51,402 nucleotides of DNA from Akkermansia sp. (GCA_017549485.1 JAFYUT010000041.1:1-51402), one strand, 5' to 3'; numbered from the stretch's first letter, positions 1-8,608 are shown. The notes: generated by a model not told the origin, from the letters alone. Made by a program: numbers and translations.

Positions 1-21
1 GCAGATGCAGAGGAAGAGTAA
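1..21 (+). CDS. C-terminal tail of a gene entering from the left (partial)
   Basis: Only six codons and a TAA stop are in the window; the tail reads Ala-Asp-Ala-Glu-Glu-Glu. The acidic ending and a strong hairpin starting 22 nt after the stop fit the end of a plus-strand gene. No function can be assigned from this fragment, and a chance open frame cannot be excluded. Confidence 0.3.
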   Translation, partial: ADAEEE

Positions 22-42
22 AGCTCCCTGAAATCTCATTCG

Positions 43-86
43 ATACAATAAAACAGCCACTCTTTCGGGTGGCTGTTTTATTGTAT
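43..86. terminator. Bidirectional rho-independent terminator
   Basis: A perfect 18-bp stem (43-60 with 69-86) encloses an 8-nt loop. The arms carry A-rich and T-rich outer halves, so a U-rich 3' side forms in either direction. It sits between the gene ending at 21 on the plus strand and the minus-strand mutY ending at 117. Confidence 0.85.
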
Positions 87-116
87 AGCGGTGGAAGATA
101 AACTGCGCTCGGTGGC

Positions 117-1103
117 TTATTTCAGCAATTGATTCACCAGTTTTCTGTCCGGTGATGCCATGGGGGTATCGGCCAAGGCCTCGAGGGGGATAAACATCTC
201 GTCTTCTCGCGGGAGCGTATCGGGCGCATTATACAGATAACGCGTTACTTTATAGCGGGTGATGCTGTATTTTTGGGTGGTAAGCAGGGGCATGCCGGTT
301 ACGGCTTGTGCGCTGCGTTGCGGGAGCCTGTACATGCCCTCGTGGCGTTGGCCGCTGGCTTGTTTTTGCATCAGTACCCCCCTGTCGGTAAGGCACCATA
401 AATCGTGGTGCTCGGCAGTGGTGATAGCCTTTTTAGGCAATTTGACGGGGAGGGCAGCCGGTTGTTTCGCTGCGCAGAATCGGCGCACAGGGCAGAGCAG
501 ACAGGTGGGCTCGCCTGTAGTGCAGAGGGTCTGCCCCAGCTCCATGAGAGCTGAATTATAGGCCCGTGGGTTTTCGCGGTGAACCAGTTCTGCCGCCAAT
601 GCCCAATGTTTTTTGCGCCCGGCGGGAGAATCGATGGGGGTGGCATCGTTGAACACGCGCGCAAACACGCGCGATACGTTGGCATCCACCAAAGGAGCGG
701 GGCGGTTGTAGGCAAAGCTCAACACTGCCCCCACAGTGTAATCGCCTATGCCGGGCAGTGCCCGTATGGCTGCTTCATCTGTTGGAAAAATGCCGAGGTG
801 TTGCTCTGTAATGACTATAGCAGCGGCTTGCAACGCCCGCACGCGGCGGTAATAGCCCAGCCCTTCCCATGAGCGCAAAGCCGTTTGCTCATCTGCTGCC
901 GCCAAAGCTGCCGGGGTGGGGAATTGTCGCATCCACGCCTCGTATCGTCCCATGACGGTGGGGATGGTTGTTTGTTGCAGCATGATTTCGCTCACCAGCA
1001 CGGCCCACGGGTCTGTGGTGCGGCGCCATGGATAATCTTTGCCATGGGTGGCAAACCAGTCCACCAAAGCCTGTGCAAAATCCTTGTAATGCTCGGGCTG
1101 CAT
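117..1103 (-). CDS. mutY: A/G-specific adenine glycosylase MutY
   Basis: This base-excision repair glycosylase removes adenine mispaired with 8-oxoguanine or guanine. The 328-aa protein has the family layout: an endonuclease III-like helical domain with catalytic Glu39 in SEIMLQQT, the helix-hairpin-helix loop LPGIGDYT (116-123), catalytic Asp140 in LVDANVSRVF, and the [4Fe-4S] loop with Cys194, Cys201, Cys204 and Cys210 in the standard C-X6-C-X2-C-X5-C spacing. The C-terminal part (about 225-328) is the expected NUDIX-like 8-oxoG recognition domain. The start lies 6 nt after the stop of the upstream SulP gene, so the two are probably co-transcribed. Length and motifs are normal. Confidence 0.95.
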   Translation of the reverse strand: MQPEHYKDFAQALVDWFATHGKDYPWRRTTDPWAVLVSEIMLQQTTIPTVMGRYEAWMRQFPTPAALAAADEQTALRSWEGLGYYRRVRALQAAAIVITEQHLGIFPTDEAAIRALPGIGDYTVGAVLSFAYNRPAPLVDANVSRVFARVFNDATPIDSPAGRKKHWALAAELVHRENPRAYNSALMELGQTLCTTGEPTCLLCPVRRFCAAKQPAALPVKLPKKAITTAEHHDLWCLTDRGVLMQKQASGQRHEGMYRLPQRSAQAVTGMPLLTTQKYSITRYKVTRYLYNAPDTLPREDEMFIPLEALADTPMASPDRKLVNQLLK

Positions 1104-1109
1104 GCGTAG

Positions 1110-2957
1110 TTATGATGGCTTGGCGGTTTCTGTGGTATAGATGGAGATATCTGCCCGCTGAGAGCCGAGTAACTGCTGCGCACGTTTGAGCGCATAGCGT
1201 GTGGATATATTGGGGTTTTTAGGCTCAAACAAGAAGATGTTGCTCTCACCTTCAGCACAGTTTTCTTGCAGTACTTTCAGCACGCCACTCTTTTTGAGAA
1301 TGCGGTATACCTCTCGGCCTGCGCCCGAGATGATGAGGTGGCGCCCTTTTTCTCGGGTGAACTTAATGAGCTCTTCCAATGAGCAAACCGAGGTCGCGTC
1401 CAAGTTGCGCGCATTGCGCATTCTCAACACAATGACAGCCAGTGAGGGGTCTTCTGCAATACGGGCTACCTGCTTACGGAAGAGATCTGCAGCGCCGAAG
1501 AAGAGGTCACCCTCTACGTGTACAATGGAAATCTGTGGCAGGCGTGAGGCGTTTTCGTTGACCTCCAGCAGGGTACCCTTGTCGTCAAAGGTGTATTCTA
1601 CCAGCTCGGGCTTGGAGGCTTTGCGTAAGAAGATGGAGACGGAGATGATGACTCCCACGAAAATGGCCACGTGCAAGGGCAGTAACAGTGCTGCAATAAA
1701 GGTAATGATGAGTACAGCGGCATCACCCGGGGTGGAGCGGAAACAGATGCGCAGCAACTTGCGGTCGTAAAGTGATACGGCATTAGCCAGTACCAAGGCT
1801 GCCAATACGCTGTGCGGTATTTTGGAAATGAGCGGGAAGCTGGCCAGCACAAAGGTGATGCCCAAGCACATCAACCCGCAATATATGCCCGAGAAGCGAG
1901 TGGCGGCACCTGCCGTATAATTGAGCATGGAGCGCGTGAGCGAGGCCGAGCAGGGGAGCGAGGTGGTGAATGCAGAGCCGATGTTGGCCATACCCACGGC
2001 GAATGTGTCTTGGTTGAGGTTGACGGGCTCCCCGGTTTTGGCGGAGATGGTTTTGCTCATGACCGTTTGCTCCAATGTGGAGAGGAACGCGATGCCGATG
2101 ACCACGGGGAAGAGCTCTGCAAAGTTGCCCGCTATGACGGTAATATCAGGCGGTGTGCAGGTCAAATCACTCATGGTGAAATCTTTGAGCATGCGCACAT
2201 CGGTAAAAGCACCACCCGCCCAGGGCATGCACAATATGGCATTGAGTATGCTCATGGTCAACAGGATAATGGCAAAGGTGGGCAAAAACTTAAAGTGTTT
2301 CTTGAGGGGGATGAACATCAGGAATGACAGCACACCCAGCACAATGGGTTGCCATTGCACCAAGTGCAGGTTGTTGATGATGGCCCCACTCATGGTAAAG
2401 AATGAACTGCCTGCGTTCACATCATTTATACCCAGCACATAGCGCAGTTGAGAGGCTATGATGAGTGTGGCTGCCCCCGTAATATACCCTACCAGCACGC
2501 TGCGGCTTACAAATTGAAGCATTTCCGTGGCTTTGACAAAAGCACCGATTACACAGGTTACGCCCGCCAAAAATACAATCAACGGCACGAATATGCCCGG
2601 GTGTGCTTGAATATGCGGGGATGAGGCCAGAAAGAAACTCGCCAACATGAATGCCGTTGCATTGCTGGGACCGCTTACCGTTAAACTGCAACGTGTAAAC
2701 AGCGGCGCTATGAACGTGCCCACCGTGGCTGCCATGATGCCGTATATGCTGTCCAGCCCGGCCATGGCGGCAAATGCCATGCCCTGCGGTAGGCCCACCA
2801 AGGCTACATCCAAGGCGGCTTTCATATCTCGCCCGGCTTTGGTGGGGGTATACCCCTTCAGCGCGTGGCGCACGGGCAGGGGATCTACCATGCCCTGTGA
2901 GATAAAGTTGCGGATTCCGTTCCAGCCCAGTCTTAAGCGATGTGCAAATGCTCCCAT
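1110..2957 (-). CDS. SulP-family anion transporter with C-terminal STAS domain
   Basis: This 615-aa inner-membrane protein fits the SulP (SLC26-like) family of sulfate, bicarbonate or other anion transporters. The N-terminal two thirds are hydrophobic, with the conserved region around AALDVALVGLPQGMAFA and GPSNATAFM. The last ~130 residues form a soluble STAS domain (VIVLRMRNARNLDATS, then LIISGAGREVYRIL). The substrate cannot be read from sequence. The start is supported by a promoter whose -10 box lies 9 nt upstream of the ATG. mutY follows 6 nt after the stop. The STAS domain is usually regulatory in this family. Confidence 0.93.
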   Translation of the reverse strand: MGAFAHRLRLGWNGIRNFISQGMVDPLPVRHALKGYTPTKAGRDMKAALDVALVGLPQGMAFAAMAGLDSIYGIMAATVGTFIAPLFTRCSLTVSGPSNATAFMLASFFLASSPHIQAHPGIFVPLIVFLAGVTCVIGAFVKATEMLQFVSRSVLVGYITGAATLIIASQLRYVLGINDVNAGSSFFTMSGAIINNLHLVQWQPIVLGVLSFLMFIPLKKHFKFLPTFAIILLTMSILNAILCMPWAGGAFTDVRMLKDFTMSDLTCTPPDITVIAGNFAELFPVVIGIAFLSTLEQTVMSKTISAKTGEPVNLNQDTFAVGMANIGSAFTTSLPCSASLTRSMLNYTAGAATRFSGIYCGLMCLGITFVLASFPLISKIPHSVLAALVLANAVSLYDRKLLRICFRSTPGDAAVLIITFIAALLLPLHVAIFVGVIISVSIFLRKASKPELVEYTFDDKGTLLEVNENASRLPQISIVHVEGDLFFGAADLFRKQVARIAEDPSLAVIVLRMRNARNLDATSVCSLEELIKFTREKGRHLIISGAGREVYRILKKSGVLKVLQENCAEGESNIFLFEPKNPNISTRYALKRAQQLLGSQRADISIYTTETAKPS

Positions 2958-2966
2958 GCGCCCTAT

Positions 2967-2995
2967 ACTCTAGCATACTTCATGCCAGCGCGCAA
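2967..2995 (-). promoter_or_regulatory. SulP-mutY promoter, near-leaderless
   Basis: On the minus strand TTGCGC (2990-2995), a 17-bp spacer and TAGAGT (2967-2972). Nine nt separate the -10 box from the ATG at 2957, leaving a predicted leader of about 2-3 nt and no room for a Shine-Dalgarno site. Confidence 0.6.
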
Positions 2996-3068
2996 GAAAA
3001 AACGCCTTTTCTTGTGTTCCCTTGAACCGTTATGGTGTAAATAATGCCACAAATAATAAAGATTAGGC

Positions 3069-3097
3069 TTGCCAAGGATGTGGTAGAGGAGTAGTAT
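3069..3097 (+). promoter_or_regulatory. tdh promoter, near-leaderless
   Basis: TTGCCA (3069-3074), 17-bp spacer, TAGTAT (3092-3097). The -10 box ends 8 nt before the ATG at 3106, so transcription should start within 1-2 nt of the start codon. Confidence 0.6.
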
Positions 3098-3105
3098 TTT
3101 CGCCC

Positions 3106-4137
3106 ATGAAAGCGCTCGTCAAAACAAAAGCCGATAAAGGCCTCGAACTGATGGAGGTGCCGATGCCTGAGGTCGGTCCCAATGATGTTCTCATTAAGAT
3201 TTATCGCACAGCTATTTGCGGTACGGATTTGCACATCTGGAACTGGGATGCTTGGGCACAGCAGACCATCCCCGTGGGGATGCACGTGGGTCATGAGTTC
3301 TGCGGTGTGATTGAGCGCGTAGGTGCTGCCGTGACGGAGTTCAAGCCGGGCGAGGTTGTTTCCGGTGAGGGCCATATCGTCTGCGGGCATTGCCGCAACT
3401 GCCGCCGCGGTATGTTCCATCTTTGTCCCAACACCATGGGGGTAGGTGTTAACCGCCCCGGTTGCTTTGCTGAGTATCTTTCCATTCCCCAGTCCAATGT
3501 GATTCGTATTCACAAGGACATGCCCATGGAGATTGCCTCCATTCTGGATCCCTTGGGTAATGCTACCCATACCGCCCTTTCTTGGGACTTGGTAGGTGAG
3601 GATGTTCTTATCACCGGTGCCGGTCTCATCGGCTCCATGGCTGCTGCCGTTTGTAAGAAGGCCGGTGCACGCACCGTTACCATTACCGACGTGAGCGACT
3701 ACAAGCTCGGTTTGGCCAAGACCATGGGTGCAGACCGCACCGTCAATGTCATTGGTGGTGACTCTATTGCTGCTGCCCGTGAGGACCTCGGTATTGATGA
3801 GGGCTACGGCGTATGCCTTGAGATGAGCGGTGCTCCTGCTTGCCTCAAAGATATCATCAACCATTCTGCTTACGGTGCCAATATCTCCCTGTTGGGTATT
3901 CAGCCCGGTGGCTCCGGCATCGACTGGAACACCTTTGTATGGAAAGGCCTTAAGATGAAGGGTATTTATGGCCGTGAGATGTATGCTACTTGGCAGAAGA
4001 TGGATGCCATGCTGCGCTCCGGTTTGGATGTCTCCCCCATCATTACGCACCGCATGCACTACACAGACTTTGAGGAGGGCTTCAATGTGATGAACTCCGG
4101 TAAGTCCGGTAAGGTTGTGTTGACTTGGGCTGACTAA
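3106..4137 (+). CDS. tdh: L-threonine 3-dehydrogenase
   Basis: This enzyme oxidises L-threonine to 2-amino-3-ketobutyrate with NAD+, the first step of threonine breakdown to glycine. The 343-aa protein is a zinc medium-chain dehydrogenase. Catalytic zinc ligands are Cys38 (in AICGTDLHIW) and His63-Glu64 (in HVGHEFCG). The structural zinc loop has Cys93, Cys96, Cys99 and Cys107. The Rossmann motif is GAGLIGSMAAAV. Numbering is nearly the same as in the 341-aa E. coli enzyme. The usual partner kbl is not adjacent; the gene has its own promoter and terminator and appears monocistronic. Sorbitol or butanediol dehydrogenase is less likely given the TDLHIWNWD signature. Confidence 0.93.
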   Translation: MKALVKTKADKGLELMEVPMPEVGPNDVLIKIYRTAICGTDLHIWNWDAWAQQTIPVGMHVGHEFCGVIERVGAAVTEFKPGEVVSGEGHIVCGHCRNCRRGMFHLCPNTMGVGVNRPGCFAEYLSIPQSNVIRIHKDMPMEIASILDPLGNATHTALSWDLVGEDVLITGAGLIGSMAAAVCKKAGARTVTITDVSDYKLGLAKTMGADRTVNVIGGDSIAAAREDLGIDEGYGVCLEMSGAPACLKDIINHSAYGANISLLGIQPGGSGIDWNTFVWKGLKMKGIYGREMYATWQKMDAMLRSGLDVSPIITHRMHYTDFEEGFNVMNSGKSGKVVLTWAD

Positions 4138-4162
4138 ACGCTTCATTTCTCAGATTTACCCG

Positions 4163-4198
4163 TAAAACCCGATTTGCCTGCCGGTGAATCGGGTTTTA
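4163..4198 (+). terminator. tdh terminator
   Basis: A 12-bp stem (4163-4174 with 4187-4198) starts about 25 nt after the tdh stop and ends in a T-rich arm. Its T-rich end runs straight into the -35 box of the next gene at 4200. Confidence 0.8.
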
Positions 4199-4199
4199 T

Positions 4200-4227
4200 T
4201 TGACAAACGAAAGAACGCACGTATAAT
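4200..4227 (+). promoter_or_regulatory. Full-consensus promoter of the 4235 lipoprotein gene
   Basis: TTGACA (4200-4205), 16-bp spacer, TATAAT (4222-4227), both hexamers matching sigma-70 consensus exactly. The -10 box ends 7 nt before the ATG at 4235, so the transcript is predicted to be leaderless. This rules out an upstream in-frame start at 4184. Confidence 0.75.
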
Positions 4228-4234
4228 AAGGCGC

Positions 4235-4666
4235 ATGAAGACGTGGCAGTATGCATCGGTTATCGTGGCTTTGCTGAGCAGTTGTATTCAACAGTCTATG
4301 CCGGATTGGGATGATTTGCCCGGCGATAATTGCTCCTTGGTGACGTTCCGTTTGCTGTATGCTCGTACTGATACCGGACTGCTTACCGAGCAGGGGAAAA
4401 AAGTAACCCTGAGAGAGAGCGAAAAGGCTCGTTTGCGTGACTACCTGCGCCATTTTACTGAGCAGGCTCAGCCTACTATGGTTACTTATGCTCTGCGCAC
4501 TGTGTTGTACGGTGAGGATTTCTCCCTTAATTTTCAGACGGATACGGTGATACTCAGCATCGGTAAAGGCAACCGCAATCAATTTGCGCGCCCCATCGGT
4601 GAGGCTGATAAAGAAATACTGCAATTATTGCGCAAACGCAGTGATTCTCGTGTCCTGAAGCGCTGA
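4235..4666 (+). CDS. Small predicted lipoprotein of unknown function
   Basis: 143 aa. The N-terminus MKTWQYASVIVALLSSC is a short type II signal peptide with a lipobox-like LLSSC, so Cys17 is the likely lipidated residue. The mature part is charged, with no family I recognise. A segment near YALRTVLYGEDFSLNFQTD looks like beta structure. The start was moved from 4184 to the second in-frame ATG because the first lies upstream of a consensus promoter. The gene stands alone between the tdh terminator and the convergent hydrolase gene. An envelope-associated protein is all that can be inferred. Confidence 0.75.
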   Translation: MKTWQYASVIVALLSSCIQQSMPDWDDLPGDNCSLVTFRLLYARTDTGLLTEQGKKVTLRESEKARLRDYLRHFTEQAQPTMVTYALRTVLYGEDFSLNFQTDTVILSIGKGNRNQFARPIGEADKEILQLLRKRSDSRVLKR

Positions 4667-4676
4667 GGTGTGGGGC

Positions 4677-5561
4677 TTACCACATCAGGGCTCGGTCTTC
4701 AATGACGCTTTCGGGCCAAATGCCCTGTTCTGCCATAAAGTTTTCCCACGCCAGCAGTATTTGTTCAAAGGCGGCGGGGTTGACATCAAAGTGAGTCAAG
4801 GTGTGGTCGCCTGTGGGGCAGAGTACAATTTCTGCCTCATTATCAAGAGAACGCCATTGCTCACAGAACCACTCACGCATGCCGTAATCAAGCAGGGGGT
4901 CTGCCATGCCGTGAGCACAGAACAACGGCGGTAAGTAGCGGCGCAACAGGGCACATGGGTTGATGGCGTTGCTATCTGTCGTTTCTTCTTTGATATGCAG
5001 TAACTTTGCCTCGGGGGCCTCTACATCCACAATACCGCGGAAAATGGCTACACTGGCAGGCATGGGCGGCGGTATGTCTCGGCTGCCTATTTTCCACCAT
5101 TTGCGTTTTTCTACCATGGGTTGCATGGCCACATTCAGCGCCAGCAGTGCCCCGGCATCTGAGCCTGCCAGTGAGATAAGCTCCTGGTCTAAGCCGAGAT
5201 TAGGGGCATTGTGGCGCACCCATCGCCATGCATCCAAGCCATCGGTGATAATATCCTCCGCCGATACTTCATAACGGGCGTGGTTGCGGTACTCGGGCAA
5301 GATGCACACAATACCGCGGCTGGCCAAATGCATAGCCCAAGATACAAACTCCTCATTAAAATCAAGCGCCCACATGCCACCGGAAAAGAACATAACCGAC
5401 GGCAAGAATGAATCTGCCGTATGCCCGGCGGGGGCTATGATATGCGCGTGAAGCTCAACGCCGTCTGCAAAGCGTTTCCACACGACGGATGGTGCCTTAT
5501 CCAGCATTCGCCGGCATCGTGCCTCGGCCGCAGTACGTGCTTTGCGTTGAAATGACGTCAT
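4677..5561 (-). CDS. Alpha/beta hydrolase with unusual GSDAG nucleophile elbow
   Basis: This 294-aa protein has the order of an alpha/beta hydrolase of the esterase/lipase or dienelactone-hydrolase type: strand and oxyanion region SVMFFSGGMWALDF, elbow LAGSDAGALLAL, acid loop FCAHGMADPLLDYG and a late His in PTGDHTLTHFD. The elbow reads Gly-Ser-Asp-Ala-Gly rather than the Gly-Asp-Ser-Ala-Gly of the HSL-type families, so either Ser in A-G-S-D-A or Asp in G-S-D-A-G could be the nucleophile. The codons are unambiguous. The substrate is unknown. There is no clear signal peptide. The start at 5561 is preferred over 5636 because the latter would extend across the divergent promoter. Confidence 0.75.
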   Translation of the reverse strand: MTSFQRKARTAAEARCRRMLDKAPSVVWKRFADGVELHAHIIAPAGHTADSFLPSVMFFSGGMWALDFNEEFVSWAMHLASRGIVCILPEYRNHARYEVSAEDIITDGLDAWRWVRHNAPNLGLDQELISLAGSDAGALLALNVAMQPMVEKRKWWKIGSRDIPPPMPASVAIFRGIVDVEAPEAKLLHIKEETTDSNAINPCALLRRYLPPLFCAHGMADPLLDYGMREWFCEQWRSLDNEAEIVLCPTGDHTLTHFDVNPAAFEQILLAWENFMAEQGIWPESVIEDRALMW

Positions 5562-5586
5562 AACTCCCCCATAGTATGCAATTTTC

Positions 5587-5615
5587 TTGCCAAAAAAGCA
5601 AGTCTGATGTATGTT
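5587..5615 (+). promoter_or_regulatory. Promoter of the 5626 gene, near-leaderless
   Basis: TTGCCA (5587-5592), 17-bp spacer, TATGTT (5610-5615), ending 10 nt before the ATG at 5626. An in-frame upstream ATG at 5611 lies inside the -10 box and so cannot be the start if this promoter is used. Confidence 0.55.
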
Positions 5616-5625
5616 ATCAGCAGTT

Positions 5626-6672
5626 ATGAGAGCCATTTTTTTTCAGTCTGCCGCTCTGGCGGTCATATTCGGTAGTGTTGTAAGTGCAGCAACTCCCTCG
5701 GCCATTGAAGCCGAGCTGAAACGCCGTGCTGCCCAAAAAGAGGCTGCTGAGGCTACTCCTCCTGCAAAAAAGGCTGATATCATTGTGCCGGACCAGAAGA
5801 AAGCCCGCGAAGTGGCTGAAACCGTTTATAATACATGGCGTTTGAGCATGATTCGCGGTAATGAGCAGGCATGGCGCGCCAGTACCTGCCGCTCTCGTCA
5901 AATGAAAGTGCGCAATCTCATTGTCTCTCAGCGTGGGCAGTTCCCGCTGGATTTCTTCCGTGTTACCCAAGAAACGCCCAATATTGATAATTTTGTGTAT
6001 GTAGGTTCATTGTTGGGTTGCAAGGGCAATACCATGGCATGCACCTATGTGGGCAAATTGCAATTGGGAGATGGCAAGCCGCGTGAAAATGCCTTTGTGC
6101 TTGAGCTGGTGCTGGAGCAGGGGAAGTGGAAGCTTGACCAAACCCGATTCTTTGATTTAACGCAGCTTGCCGATGTTCGCAAACGCCTTTATAACAGGGA
6201 TTTAACCATTTTGCAAGAGCAAGATGGCTTTATGCCCTATGACCGCATACCGGGCGTGCCCTTGGCTTGCCGAGCTCCCGAGCTTATCGGTAAGGTATTT
6301 GTGGATTGCCCCGGCCGCAATATCGAGATGACTATCAATGGGGTTTCCGTGCATGAGTTTGAGGATGAACGCCGTGCCGATATCATTTCCGGTGGCTTGA
6401 AACGCGGTCAAAACACCATTACCTATAAAATCAAAGATCGCCAAGGCTTGAAACGCCCCTCTATGGCTATTGGGCTGTTCGTAGCGCCCGAGACTCCGGG
6501 CAATACCGGTGTTTGCGTGTTCGACCATATTTTGGACGCCGATGCCGTTGCTAATGGCGGTAGCTTTACTTTCTTCATCAGCAATGATCATATTGCCTCC
6601 ATGAACCCCAAGTTCAAGGGAACCAAGCCCGAACCTTTCCACGCAGTGCCGTTGAAGAAAAAAGAAAAATAA
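5626..6672 (+). CDS. Secreted protein of unknown function
   Basis: 348 aa, starting MRAIFFQSAALAVIFGSVVSA, a type I signal peptide with a probable cut after VSA. An Ala/Lys/Glu-rich segment follows (residues about 25-60), then a globular region beginning with ARKVAETVYNTWRLSMIRG-like helices (the sequence reads AREVAETVYNTW). The second half is rich in beta strands (CPGRNIEMTINGVSVHEF). The layout resembles a periplasmic protein with a small ligand-binding domain, but I do not recognise the family. It is monocistronic, with its own promoter and a weak downstream hairpin before the ABC operon. Confidence 0.8.
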   Translation: MRAIFFQSAALAVIFGSVVSAATPSAIEAELKRRAAQKEAAEATPPAKKADIIVPDQKKAREVAETVYNTWRLSMIRGNEQAWRASTCRSRQMKVRNLIVSQRGQFPLDFFRVTQETPNIDNFVYVGSLLGCKGNTMACTYVGKLQLGDGKPRENAFVLELVLEQGKWKLDQTRFFDLTQLADVRKRLYNRDLTILQEQDGFMPYDRIPGVPLACRAPELIGKVFVDCPGRNIEMTINGVSVHEFEDERRADIISGGLKRGQNTITYKIKDRQGLKRPSMAIGLFVAPETPGNTGVCVFDHILDADAVANGGSFTFFISNDHIASMNPKFKGTKPEPFHAVPLKKKEK

Positions 6673-6765
6673 AGCGCAGCGGTTATACTGTAGGCATCTG
6701 CTTGCTACAACAGGCAGCGGTTTGCTTAAACCTGTTGTGAATTGTTATTTCTCTGCAAAAAAACG

Positions 6766-6788
6766 GCGTCCGACAGCATGTCGGTCGC
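6766..6788 (+). terminator. Possible terminator after the 5626 gene
   Basis: Stem of 6 bp (6770-6775 with 6779-6784) extended by 3 bp across a T/T mismatch, with a 3-nt loop, followed after about 12 nt by a run of six T. It lies about 95 nt past the stop. It is weaker than other terminators in the window. Confidence 0.4.
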
Positions 6789-6807
6789 TGAAAATATGAT
6801 TTTTTGC

Positions 6808-6837
6808 TTGCGCGTAGGGGGGGATGTTTGCTATTCT
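6808..6837 (+). promoter_or_regulatory. Promoter of the ABC transporter operon
   Basis: TTGCGC (6808-6813), 18-bp spacer, TATTCT (6832-6837). The predicted leader is about 17 nt and contains AGGAA (6849-6853) seven nt before the ATG at 6861, one of the few clear Shine-Dalgarno sites in the window. An upstream in-frame TTG at 6804 overlaps the -35 box and is rejected. Confidence 0.5.
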
Positions 6838-6860
6838 ATAACAAGAATAGGAAATTAAGC

Positions 6861-8591
6861 ATGTTAGAAGCCAGAAATATCTGTTTGGAAGTGGATGCAG
6901 GGGAGGAGCCTCTCTTTCTGCTCAATGACGTGAGTTTTTGTATACCGCGTGGGCATTTTATGGCCATTGTGGGCCCCAGCGGTTGTGGTAAAACAACTCT
7001 GCTTAAGTCTATTGCCGGTATTAAAGATATCACGGGTGGCTCGTTTTTTTGGGAAGGGCGTGATTTGACTGAAGATGGCGATTTTGAACCTCACGAAATC
7101 GGCTATGTGCCTCAATTCAGCATTGCTTATGATGAGCTTACAGTAGACGAAAGTATTGAAAACTCTGCCCGTTTGCGTGTCAAGGCCGATGAAGATGAGC
7201 TGAACGATATTATTGATAATGTGTTGGCTGAAACCGGGCTGACGGATATTGCCGATCGCCAGGTGAAACTTCTTTCCGGTGGTCAGAAACGCCGTTTGGC
7301 TCTGGCTATGGAGCTGGTGAGTGGCCCTCGTATCTTGTTGTGCGATGAGGTGACCAGTGGCTTGGATCCCCGCTCCGAGCGCGAAATTGTTGAGTTGTTA
7401 CATGAGTTGAGCATGAAAGATGGCCGTATCGTCATTTCCGTTACGCACAGCTTGGCACAAATGGAGCTTTACGACAGCATTATGGTGATGCACCGTGGTA
7501 ATCTGGCTTTCCACGGTACGCCCAATGTCATGTGCCATTATTTCTCGGTTAATAATTTTGAAGAGGTGTACCCGCAGCTCAGTGGCCGAGACCCCGAGGC
7601 ATGGAGCCAAAGCTGGCTCAAGCACCGTGTAGACTACTACAAGCGTCTTGAAAAAGAGCACCTGCAAAAGTTTACGGATCGAGGCGAAGAACCGCCCCCC
7701 CCGGAGCCGCGGCATGATGATGATGAGCAGGAAAAACCCACCCCCGGGTTCTTTTCTCAGCTTTCAACGCTACTGAGCCGCCGCTTCAGCATCTTCTTCC
7801 GCGACCGCGGTCAGCTTACCCTGCAAATAGCCATGATTCTGATTTTCCCCATTATGGTGGCATGCTTTACGGATCAAGGCTGGCAGGCGCTTACGAACCT
7901 GAATGACTCCTCCGGTCAAACCCCGGCAGAGATGGCACGTGCCATGAAAGAGCAGGCCAATCAAAATGCCTTGGTTGGCTCGGCTATATCGGGTATCATC
8001 ATGTTCCAAGTGATTTTGCTGGGGTTGATGGGCTCTAACAACTCAGCGCGAGAGGTTGCTGGTGAGCGTCTCATCATGGAGAAAGAGAAGTTTGCCGGTG
8101 TGGGGTCATTGGCTTATGTTAGCTCCAAGGTTTTGTTCCTGAGCGTATTGGTACTGGTGCAAAGCTTGTGGATGTTCTGCTTCGTGAATTATTTCTGGGG
8201 GTTCAGGGGAGATGTGCTTAACCATCTCCTGTTCCTGCTGCTGGCCAATGCTGCCATGACGAGCGTGTGTCTCGGTATATCGGCCAACTCCAAAACGGCG
8301 GATCAAGCATCCTTGCTCAGTATTTATCTGGTAGGTTTCCAGCTGCCGCTCAGTGGTGCCGTATTGGCGCTGGATGAGGTGCTGGCATCCTTTACGCAAC
8401 CTTTCATTTCTGCCTATTGGGCGTGGAGCGGTAGCTTGTCCGGTGTAGAAAACACCTATCGAGATGTGGTAGACAATATCGTGCAGACTACATTTGCTCC
8501 GTATAATATGTGTCTGATGGTGCTGGGTGCTCATATCGTGCTGGGTATCATCCTTACCTATATCGGCGTGCGCAGAACGCGTTGGGAATAA
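6861..8591 (+). CDS. ABC half-transporter, ATPase fused to ABC-2 type permease
   Basis: 576 aa. The N-terminal nucleotide-binding domain (about 1-240) has Walker A GPSGCGKT (38-45), signature LLSGGQKRR (137-145) and Walker B ILLCDEVTSGLDP (158-170). An acidic, proline-rich linker (about 270-300) leads to an ABC-2 type membrane domain with about six helices in the last 270 residues. Nucleotide-binding domain first and permease second is the ABCG-like arrangement, so the active form should be a dimer. The substrate is not readable; export of a lipid or envelope component would fit the family. The start was moved to 6861, where a Shine-Dalgarno site fits. The next gene follows after 17 nt. Confidence 0.92.
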   Translation: MLEARNICLEVDAGEEPLFLLNDVSFCIPRGHFMAIVGPSGCGKTTLLKSIAGIKDITGGSFFWEGRDLTEDGDFEPHEIGYVPQFSIAYDELTVDESIENSARLRVKADEDELNDIIDNVLAETGLTDIADRQVKLLSGGQKRRLALAMELVSGPRILLCDEVTSGLDPRSEREIVELLHELSMKDGRIVISVTHSLAQMELYDSIMVMHRGNLAFHGTPNVMCHYFSVNNFEEVYPQLSGRDPEAWSQSWLKHRVDYYKRLEKEHLQKFTDRGEEPPPPEPRHDDDEQEKPTPGFFSQLSTLLSRRFSIFFRDRGQLTLQIAMILIFPIMVACFTDQGWQALTNLNDSSGQTPAEMARAMKEQANQNALVGSAISGIIMFQVILLGLMGSNNSAREVAGERLIMEKEKFAGVGSLAYVSSKVLFLSVLVLVQSLWMFCFVNYFWGFRGDVLNHLLFLLLANAAMTSVCLGISANSKTADQASLLSIYLVGFQLPLSGAVLALDEVLASFTQPFISAYWAWSGSLSGVENTYRDVVDNIVQTTFAPYNMCLMVLGAHIVLGIILTYIGVRRTRWE

Positions 8592-8608
8592 TTTAATACA
8601 ATATCGTT

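Noticed and set aside
2980..4146. 388-codon minus-strand open frame opposite tdh
   Set aside because: tdh is certain from its zinc and NAD motifs; the antisense frame is His/Gly/Asn-rich and covers the tdh promoter.
4668..4685. Short hairpin between the convergent 4235 and 4677 genes
   Set aside because: Only a 5-bp stem without a T tract; too weak to call a terminator.
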